Assembly: GCA_035574455.1 (NCBI GenBank) | Contig: DATLYT010000023.1 | Location: 1 to 11,876 of the forward strand | Direction: 5' to 3' | Origin: DATLYT01 sp035574455 | GTDB lineage: Bacteria; Bacteroidota; Ignavibacteria; UBA10030 | DNA length: 11,876 bases | Part shown: piece by piece, positions 6,303-11,876 of the stretch | Layout: each line of letters starts with the position of its first letter | Position numbering within the stretch: the first letter of the stretch is position 1 | Program-made: the position numbers and the translations under genes | The notes under the pieces: model-generated | Told to the model about the DNA's origin: nothing | The model's input: only the letters and a program-made list of their open reading frames with translations | Database searches by the model: none

Positions 6303-7457
6303 ATGGGCATGGCAAGTCTTTACCTCCATATTCCGTTCTGCGAGCATAAGTGTCTGTATTGCGACTTCTATTCCGTTGCCCCCAACGGAGAACCTGCGCA
6401 CTTTGAGACGCTGGTAGATCGATTTCTCGAGGCGCTCGAGAGAGAAATTGAGCTCCGCGCCCGGGAAGAGCGGTTCCAGGTTTCGTATGAGACCGTTTTC
6501 TTCGGCGGCGGGACGCCATCCTTGTTGTCTCCCCGGCAGGTGGAAAGTATTCTGAGTTCCCTCGCACAACGCTTCTCCATCGAGCCTCACGCGGAAATTA
6601 CGCTGGAGACCAATCCCGGTACCGTTGACCGCGAGAAATTGCAGGCGTTTCGTTCGGCCGGCGTGAATCGCCTCAGCATCGGTATCCAGTCGTTTCACGA
6701 TGATGAGTTGAGATTCCTCAGCCGCATTCATTCCGCTCAACAAGCGAAGGAGTGCGTTCGCACGGCGTACGCTGCAGGTTTCGAGAATGTGAGCTTCGAC
6801 CTGATCTTTGCACTTCCTGGTCAAACACTCGAGCGGTGGAAATCGAATCTTCAGCAGGCAATGGAGTTAGCGCCACACCATCTTTCAACGTATAGCCTTA
6901 TTGTTGAACCCAATACGCCACTCCAGCGCTTGGTCGAAGCGAAGCAGGTCGCTCCGCTCAGCGCCGAAGCGGATGCCGAGATGTATGAGTTCACGATCGA
7001 TTTCTTGATCTCGCACGGCTACGAGCAGTACGAGGTCTCGAACTTTGCTCGCCCAGGTTTTAAATCACGACACAACAGCAACTACTGGAATCACAAGAAC
7101 TACCTTGGCTTCGGACCCTCGGCCCATTCCTTCTGGCAGCGACGGCGATGGTGGAACGTGTCGAACGTGGTGGAATATGCGGCGCGACTGGAGCGGGGCG
7201 TCATCCCGGTTGCCGGTGACGAACAGCTCACGCTCGACCAGCTGCGCGCGGAAGAAATCTTCCTCGGCCTCCGCAGCGAAGGGCTTGATGTTGCCGGATT
7301 TGAAAAACGGTATAAGACCGACCTGCTTAGCCTTCATCGACAGACGGTCGATCATTTATTGACCTCTCGGCTGGCAACGCTTGAAGCCAACCGGCTTCGC
7401 CTCACGTCGAGAGGGTATCCGCTCTGTGATGAAATCAGTAGCTCGCTGTTATGCTGA
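6303..7457 (+). CDS. hemW: HemW-type radical SAM heme chaperone (coproporphyrinogen oxidase-like)
   Basis: This 384-residue protein has the family's full length. LYLHIPFC begins the radical SAM core, with CEHKCLYCDF giving Cys13, Cys17 and Cys20 for the [4Fe-4S] cluster. The residue two after the last Cys is Phe22. True coproporphyrinogen III dehydrogenases (HemN) have a fourth Cys there, so this belongs with HemW, which binds heme and delivers it to membrane cytochromes. Other landmarks are FFGGGTPS (66-73), SIGIQSF (125-131), DLIFALPGQT (166-175) and EPNTPL (202-207). HNSNYWNHKNYLGFGPSAHSF at about 257-277 is typical of HemW. The C-terminal domain has RAEEIFLGLR (315-324) and ends LTSRGYPLCDEI. 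Met1 and Met3 are both possible starts (6303 or 6309); neither has a clear SD. Many databases call such proteins oxygen-independent coproporphyrinogen III oxidase, which the missing Cys argues against. Confidence 0.93.
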   Translation: MGMASLYLHIPFCEHKCLYCDFYSVAPNGEPAHFETLVDRFLEALEREIELRAREERFQVSYETVFFGGGTPSLLSPRQVESILSSLAQRFSIEPHAEITLETNPGTVDREKLQAFRSAGVNRLSIGIQSFHDDELRFLSRIHSAQQAKECVRTAYAAGFENVSFDLIFALPGQTLERWKSNLQQAMELAPHHLSTYSLIVEPNTPLQRLVEAKQVAPLSAEADAEMYEFTIDFLISHGYEQYEVSNFARPGFKSRHNSNYWNHKNYLGFGPSAHSFWQRRRWWNVSNVVEYAARLERGVIPVAGDEQLTLDQLRAEEIFLGLRSEGLDVAGFEKRYKTDLLSLHRQTVDHLLTSRLATLEANRLRLTSRGYPLCDEISSSLLC

Positions 7458-7528
7458 GATTCGCCTTGCAGTTCAACCCTTTTCCTGATAGATTTATCAA
7501 CCGTTCTTCCTGAGAATTCGAGGCTCGA

Positions 7529-10246
7529 ATGACCCATCAGAAGCTCAACCGCATCATCGCCATCTCGATTTTTGTCGTCTCGCTTGTCACCTACATCCTC
7601 ACGCTCTCGCCCACCGTTGTTTTCTGGGACGTGGGTGAATTTTGCGCCGCAGCGTTCCTGATGCAGGTGCCCCATCCGCCGGGAGCGCCGCTCTTTTTGC
7701 TCATCGCGCGGGTCTTCTCGATGTTCCCCATTTCACCGGATATCGCCGTCCGTATGCATTTTATCTCAGCACTCGCCAGTGCACTGACGGTCATGTTTCT
7801 CTATCTGATTTCCGTTCGGTTTATGACGATGTGGCGAGGGAAGCCGGAGTCTACCTACGAGCGCGTTGCCGTTTACGGCTCTTCGATCATCGGGGCGCTC
7901 TCCCTAACCTTCAGCAAGACGTTCTGGTTTAACGCCGTGGAAGCAGAGGTCTATGGGTTGAGCATGTTCTTTGTGAGTGTCGTGCTCTGGCTTGCGTTGC
8001 GTTGGTACGAGCGGGCGGATTGGGAACGGAGCGATGTTTATCTGATTCTCATCGCGTATCTCATCGGGTTGTCGGTGGGCGTTCACCTGCTCGCGCTCCT
8101 GGCGCTCTTTTCTGTGATGTTGCTCTTTTACTTCCGGCATTATGAATTCACGGTAGAATCCTTTATCAAATTCGGGGTCGTCGCCGTAGCGGTGTTCGGC
8201 GTCATTTATCCCGGTGTGGTCAAGTGGTTTCCGTCGTTACTCGACGGCGAAATGGGCGGAAGCCGAAGCGAGATTTTCACGGTCATCCCGCTTGCCGCCA
8301 TTGGTGGTGCATTGTACGGCATCTACCGGTCGGCGAAAACGCATCATCGTGTCGTCCATGTGGCGCTTCTCTCCTTTGTCTTGATCGTTCTCGGCTACTC
8401 TACCTATGCGGTTGTCTACATCCGTGCGAATGCCAAGCCGCCCATGAATGAGAATGATCCCAGCACTCTCGCACGACTTGTTTCCTATCTCAACCGGGAA
8501 CAGTACGGCACGGCACCGTTCCTTCAACGGCGCTGGAGTACCGAGCCGGAACACCAGGCGAACCATCAGAAGTACACGAGCGACTTCGACTTTCTCTGGC
8601 GTTACCAGATGAATCATATGTATCTGCGCTACCTTGGCTGGAACTACATCGGAGCGGAAGGCGACTGGAAGGAGGCGGGAGTAAGTTTCAAAGACTTGTT
8701 TGCCATCCCCTTCTTTCTCGGCCTCCTCGGCGCTGTGCACCATTGGCGGAAGGATAAGAAGATGGCGTTCGTGGCGACAACGTTTTTCCTCCTCATGGGC
8801 GTCGTGCTTGTGCTGTATTTCAATATGCAAGAACCACAACCCCGCGAACGTGATTATTTCTACGTTGGGTCGTTCTTCATCTTTTCTTTGTGGGTGGGCA
8901 TGGGTGTACTGGCTCTTCTCGACCTCGTCAAAGAAAAGTTAGGCGAAGGTTCGGCCACGCAGAAGGCAACGTATGCCGTGCTTGCCTTGGCTTTTGTCTT
9001 TGTCCCCGCGAACATGCTACGGACAAACTTCCACGAAGCCGACCGCACGGGAAACTTTGTCGCCTTTGATTATTCCTACAACACACTTCAAAGCTGTGAG
9101 CCCGACGCCATCCTCTTCACCAACGGGGATAACGACACCTTCCCCCTCTGGTACCTGCAGGATGTAGAGGGCATTCGGCGGGATATTCGCATCGTCAACC
9201 TGAGCCTGCTGAACACGAACTGGTATATCAACCAGCTGAAAAACGAAGAACCGCACGGCGCGAAGAAAGTCCCGATTAGCCTCCCGGACGCTGTCATTGA
9301 GACCATTCAACCGCTGATCCCGTTCGAGCCGCGCCAGTATCAAATTCCTGTTCCCAAAGAGGTGCTGCAGCGTTACGGCGTGACCGATACATCCATTACC
9401 AACCGTGGTGCCATTTCCTTCTTCTTCAACGCAACGCTTCAGTACGGCGAGTACAAAGGCATTCGCGTACAGGATATTTTGGTGTATGACATCATTCGTA
9501 CGAACGAGTGGAAGCGGCCGATCTATTTTGCGATGACGGTCTCGGATGATGGGAAGATCGGTTTGCAGGATTATTTCCAGTGGGAAGGATTGGCATTCCG
9601 GCTGGTACCGAAGCGTGTGGGGAGCGGCTCGTGGTCAAGTTTGAATGCGGAGAGAATGGAGCAGATGCTGCTGTCAAAGAAAGACGCGCCCGTCAAAACG
9701 CCCGACCCGGGCTTCCTGTGGAGGAACTTAACGGACAGCACGGTGTATTTCGACGAAGATTCGCGACGGATGATGGTGAACTACCGCCAGACCTTCCTCT
9801 CACTGTGCGGCTACTATCTCAACGTGGCGAACCAACCTCAAAAAGTGGTCTCTGTATTGGACAAGATGGAAGAGTTGATCCCCAGCCGGATCCATCCGAT
9901 GCCGCTCCGGATGAAACTCGTAATGGCGAATTACTATGACTTCGCCGGCAGACGGGATCGCTTCGAGGAACTCACCCAGCAGATTATCGACGAAGTGACA
10001 CCACTCGTCGAACGCGGCACGACCGAGGAGTTGTCGATCGAACATCCTTATCTCGTGTTGCTGCAAACGTATGCATTGCGCGAGCAGTACAACGAAGCTC
10101 TCGCTCTACTGGATCGGATTAAGCAAGTGTATCCGCTCGTTCCCGGCATCGATGAGTTCGTCTCGCAGCAACGGCAGGAATTAGAAGTGCGGCGTACCGC
10201 CTCGCAACATCGCGATACGATCCCTCCGGCAAAAGGAAAGAAGTGA
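7529..10246 (+). CDS. DUF2723 (TMEM260-like) multi-pass membrane protein, probable GT-C glycosyltransferase
   Basis: This 905-residue protein has about a dozen membrane helices up to about residue 500, then a roughly 400-residue soluble part. The first helix (about 9-27) leads into TLSPTVVFWDVGEF, with Asp34 and Glu37 in the first outer loop where GT-C enzymes place their acidic catalytic motif. VPHPPGAPLF follows at 47-56. EPQPRERDYFYVGSF (435-449) and NGDNDTFPLWYLQDVEG (532-548) are conserved DUF2723 blocks. The C-terminal 170 residues are helix-rich and could form TPR-like repeats. The eukaryotic relative TMEM260 is a protein O-mannosyltransferase. Bacterial members are mostly uncharacterised, so sugar transfer from a lipid-linked donor outside the membrane is inference. 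The start is supported by GAGG (7520-7523) five bases before the ATG. The stop abuts the methyltransferase ATG, and a glycosyltransferase follows, consistent with a glycan role. Confidence 0.9.
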   Translation: MTHQKLNRIIAISIFVVSLVTYILTLSPTVVFWDVGEFCAAAFLMQVPHPPGAPLFLLIARVFSMFPISPDIAVRMHFISALASALTVMFLYLISVRFMTMWRGKPESTYERVAVYGSSIIGALSLTFSKTFWFNAVEAEVYGLSMFFVSVVLWLALRWYERADWERSDVYLILIAYLIGLSVGVHLLALLALFSVMLLFYFRHYEFTVESFIKFGVVAVAVFGVIYPGVVKWFPSLLDGEMGGSRSEIFTVIPLAAIGGALYGIYRSAKTHHRVVHVALLSFVLIVLGYSTYAVVYIRANAKPPMNENDPSTLARLVSYLNREQYGTAPFLQRRWSTEPEHQANHQKYTSDFDFLWRYQMNHMYLRYLGWNYIGAEGDWKEAGVSFKDLFAIPFFLGLLGAVHHWRKDKKMAFVATTFFLLMGVVLVLYFNMQEPQPRERDYFYVGSFFIFSLWVGMGVLALLDLVKEKLGEGSATQKATYAVLALAFVFVPANMLRTNFHEADRTGNFVAFDYSYNTLQSCEPDAILFTNGDNDTFPLWYLQDVEGIRRDIRIVNLSLLNTNWYINQLKNEEPHGAKKVPISLPDAVIETIQPLIPFEPRQYQIPVPKEVLQRYGVTDTSITNRGAISFFFNATLQYGEYKGIRVQDILVYDIIRTNEWKRPIYFAMTVSDDGKIGLQDYFQWEGLAFRLVPKRVGSGSWSSLNAERMEQMLLSKKDAPVKTPDPGFLWRNLTDSTVYFDEDSRRMMVNYRQTFLSLCGYYLNVANQPQKVVSVLDKMEELIPSRIHPMPLRMKLVMANYYDFAGRRDRFEELTQQIIDEVTPLVERGTTEELSIEHPYLVLLQTYALREQYNEALALLDRIKQVYPLVPGIDEFVSQQRQELEVRRTASQHRDTIPPAKGKK

Positions 10247-11041
10247 ATGCGCGGAGAGTCGGGCGAGAAAGCATCGCACCGGTTCCATTGGGAGACGTTC
10301 TGGAGTGAGAAGCAGGACGTCGCTGATGTCTATTCCAACGCCGACCGCATTGTACGGAACCTCTCGGCGGTTCTCGACCTGAAAGGGAAGAGCGTCCTCG
10401 AAATCGGGGCCGGGACAGGTCGGGATAGTTTTCCGCTCGCCGAACGCGGCGCCTCGGTTGTGCAGCTCGATTACGCCGAGCAGTCGCTTCGCATCCTCAA
10501 GAACCTTGCGGACGAATCCGGCCTACCCGTCGCTATTGTCGGCGGCGATGCATTTCGGCTTCCGTTTCGCGATAATACCTTCGATGTCGTCTTTCATCAG
10601 GGCCTGCTCGAACACTTCCGCGCACCTCAGGCCGAAGCATTGCTGCGCGAACATATCCGCGTTCTGAAACCCGGCGGCCTGTTGCTCGTCGATGTTCCCC
10701 AGCGCTACCATCTCTATACCGTCGCAAAAAGAATTCTCATCGCTCTCGACAAGTGGTTTGCGGGCTGGGAACGGTCATTCTCCATCGGCGAATTATCTTC
10801 GCTTCTCCAACGGTTTGGCTTGACTCCGGTTGCCTTCTACGGCGAATGGATGTATCCGAGCTTCTTTTACCGGGCGATACGCGAAGCGTTAAAGCACGCG
10901 GGGATTCGTCTCCCGCTCAAACCGAAAACGATCAAGCCGTTCACAGACTTACGAGACCGTATTCGTCGCGCTCTTCTTAAGACCCGCTTACCGCTCTACA
11001 CAGGTATCTCTATCGGTATTATCGCGAGGAAGTCGCCGTGA
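10247..11041 (+). CDS. Class I SAM-dependent methyltransferase
   Basis: This 264-residue protein has the Rossmann-like methyltransferase fold. Motif I, VLEIGAGTGRDS, is at 50-61. An acidic residue ends the second strand (VVQLDY, Asp75). GGDAF (99-103) is the likely motif II region. FDVVFHQGLLEHF (112-124) and LKPGGLLLVDVPQ (140-152) complete the core. The C-terminal part has GWERSFSIGELSSLLQRFGL at about 173-192, a pattern common in methyltransferases of glycan clusters, followed by a basic tail. The substrate is unknown; a sugar, lipid carrier or small metabolite would fit. The ATG directly follows the TGA of the DUF2723 gene, and AAGGAAAG at 10233-10240, inside that gene, provides the ribosome site. 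The stop overlaps the next gene's GTG. Translational coupling on both sides suggests a shared pathway with its neighbours. Confidence 0.9.
   Translation: MRGESGEKASHRFHWETFWSEKQDVADVYSNADRIVRNLSAVLDLKGKSVLEIGAGTGRDSFPLAERGASVVQLDYAEQSLRILKNLADESGLPVAIVGGDAFRLPFRDNTFDVVFHQGLLEHFRAPQAEALLREHIRVLKPGGLLLVDVPQRYHLYTVAKRILIALDKWFAGWERSFSIGELSSLLQRFGLTPVAFYGEWMYPSFFYRAIREALKHAGIRLPLKPKTIKPFTDLRDRIRRALLKTRLPLYTGISIGIIARKSP
11026..11030 (+). promoter_or_regulatory. Shine-Dalgarno site setting a GTG start
   Basis: GAGGA lies inside the end of the methyltransferase gene, seven bases before the GTG at 11038. It supports a GTG start overlapping the methyltransferase stop in a GTGA arrangement. Confidence 0.6.
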
Positions 11042-11876
11042 AGATTCTCGTCTTCAACTGGCAGGATATTCGGAATCCACTCGGCGGCGGGGCCGAGGTG
11101 CATCTTCACGAAATCTTCAAGCGCATCGCCGCGCGGGGACATCAGGTGACGCTCTTCTGTTCCTCGTTTCCCGGTGCTCCAGCAGAAGAGACCATCGATG
11201 GTATCCGCGTCATTCGCGCAGGCAAGAGAAATTTCTTCAATTTCAGTGTGCCGAAACAGTACTTCTCGCGCTTCCGTAACGAGAACTATGATGTCGTGGT
11301 GGACGACATCAACAAGATCCCATTCTACACACCCCTTTATGTGAAGAGGCCGCTCGTCGGGATTGTCCATCATCTTTTCTCGAAAAGCATCTTTCTCGAA
11401 GCCGCCTTGCCCGCCGCGCTCTATGTGTACGGAGCAGAGCAGCTTATTCCGCTCATCTACAAATCAATTCCGATGGCGGTTGTCTCCGAGAGCACGAGAG
11501 AAGAGCTTGTGCAGAAAGGATTTGACCGGTCGAAGATCGCGATTGTACCGAACGCGGTCGATACCGCGTTGTATCGCCCGGCCGAAGTGCGGCATCAGGC
11601 AGCGCCGCTCATCGGGCATCTCGGCAGACTGAAAAAATATAAAAGCGTTGATCATCTGCTCGAGGCGTTCAGGATTGTGCGAGTGGAGCTTCCTGAGGCA
11701 CGACTAATGATTGTGGGAGAGGGGGATGTCCGACCCGCATTAGAGCGGAAGGCAAGGGAATTGGGGATTTCCGACGCCACTACATTCACGGGGCAAGTCA
11801 GCGACACAGAAAAAGTGAGATTGTTGAATCAGATGACACTTGCCGTCAACTGCTCGGCGAAAGAGGGGTGGGGTTT
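11038..11876 (+). CDS. Family 4-like glycosyltransferase (GT-B fold), 3' end outside the window
   Basis: The first 279 codons of a retaining GT4-type glycosyltransferase are visible, starting at a GTG that overlaps the methyltransferase stop. The N-terminal domain opens with MKILVFNWQDIRNPLGGGAEVH, where GGGAE (16-20) is the acceptor-side glycine loop, and has GIVHH at 108-112. The C-terminal Rossmann domain has VPNAVD (170-175), GHLGRLKKYKSVDHLLEAF (193-211) and IVGEGD (225-230). The window ends within SAKEGWG (273-279), the beginning of the E-x7-E donor-binding motif. Family members are usually 360-400 residues, so about 100 are missing. Such enzymes transfer a sugar from a nucleotide-sugar at the cytoplasmic face; the sugars cannot be predicted. 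Tight coupling to the methyltransferase and DUF2723 genes suggests a joint role in surface glycan or glycoprotein assembly. Confidence 0.92.
   Translation, partial: MKILVFNWQDIRNPLGGGAEVHLHEIFKRIAARGHQVTLFCSSFPGAPAEETIDGIRVIRAGKRNFFNFSVPKQYFSRFRNENYDVVVDDINKIPFYTPLYVKRPLVGIVHHLFSKSIFLEAALPAALYVYGAEQLIPLIYKSIPMAVVSESTREELVQKGFDRSKIAIVPNAVDTALYRPAEVRHQAAPLIGHLGRLKKYKSVDHLLEAFRIVRVELPEARLMIVGEGDVRPALERKARELGISDATTFTGQVSDTEKVRLLNQMTLAVNCSAKEGWG

Noticed and set aside
6168..6824. Open frame of 218 codons on the minus strand
   Set aside because: It is antisense to the end of the second lepB and the start of hemW, both of which have strong family motifs. The translation is not recognisable.
7458..7528. 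Possible promoter or terminator between hemW and the DUF2723 gene
   Set aside because: Only a 5-bp TGATA/TATCA stem is visible and no convincing -35/-10 pair or T-run follows, so nothing was called beyond the SD of the downstream gene.
8237..8839. Open frame of 200 codons on the minus strand
   Set aside because: It lies wholly antisense within the DUF2723 gene, is rich in charged residues and His as expected from reverse reading of a membrane-protein gene, and has no recognisable domain.

Overview
The window reads as a chromosomal stretch of a bacterium from the FCB superphylum, most likely the Bacteroidota/Chlorobiota/Ignavibacteriota neighbourhood. This is inference from three things: the long signal peptidase I type with a large insert before the GDNRDNS box, a DUF2723 membrane protein in the form typical of that group, and an intergenic inverted repeat of a kind I recall as dispersed in such genomes. 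Base composition looks moderately GC-rich. Several genes carry recognisable Shine-Dalgarno (SD) sequences, so this is not a lineage that has wholly lost them. No rRNA, tRNA, CRISPR array, transposase or phage gene was seen.

Layout. (1) Bases 1-309, minus strand: the 5' part of a TIGR01777-type NAD-dependent epimerase, running off the left edge. (2) Bases 310-925: a divergent gap rich in hairpins and one composite inverted-repeat element (623-761), with no convincing gene. (3) Bases 926-2332, plus strand: a sodium:solute symporter of unknown substrate. (4) Bases 2333-2528: a leader with a candidate promoter and two terminator-like hairpins. (5) Bases 2529-11876, plus strand: a tightly packed run of seven genes. 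They are lepA (elongation factor 4), two tandem paralogous signal peptidases I, hemW (radical SAM heme chaperone), a 905-residue DUF2723 membrane protein, a class I methyltransferase, and a family 4-like glycosyltransferase cut by the right edge. Gaps between the seven are 15, 50, 70, 71, 0 and -4 bases.

How the genes may work together. lepA and the signal peptidases form a translation/secretion block. The DUF2723 protein, methyltransferase and glycosyltransferase are translationally coupled, and may start a surface-glycan or protein-glycosylation cluster that continues to the right. hemW looks like a housekeeping passenger between the two blocks.

Most of the window is ordinary core-genome content, and I do not see a clear novel defence or mobile system. 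The points most worth a second look are the tandem signal peptidases with different active-site contexts, the DUF2723/methyltransferase/glycosyltransferase unit, and the structured intergenic DNA at 399-761, 2420-2510 and 6234-6296.
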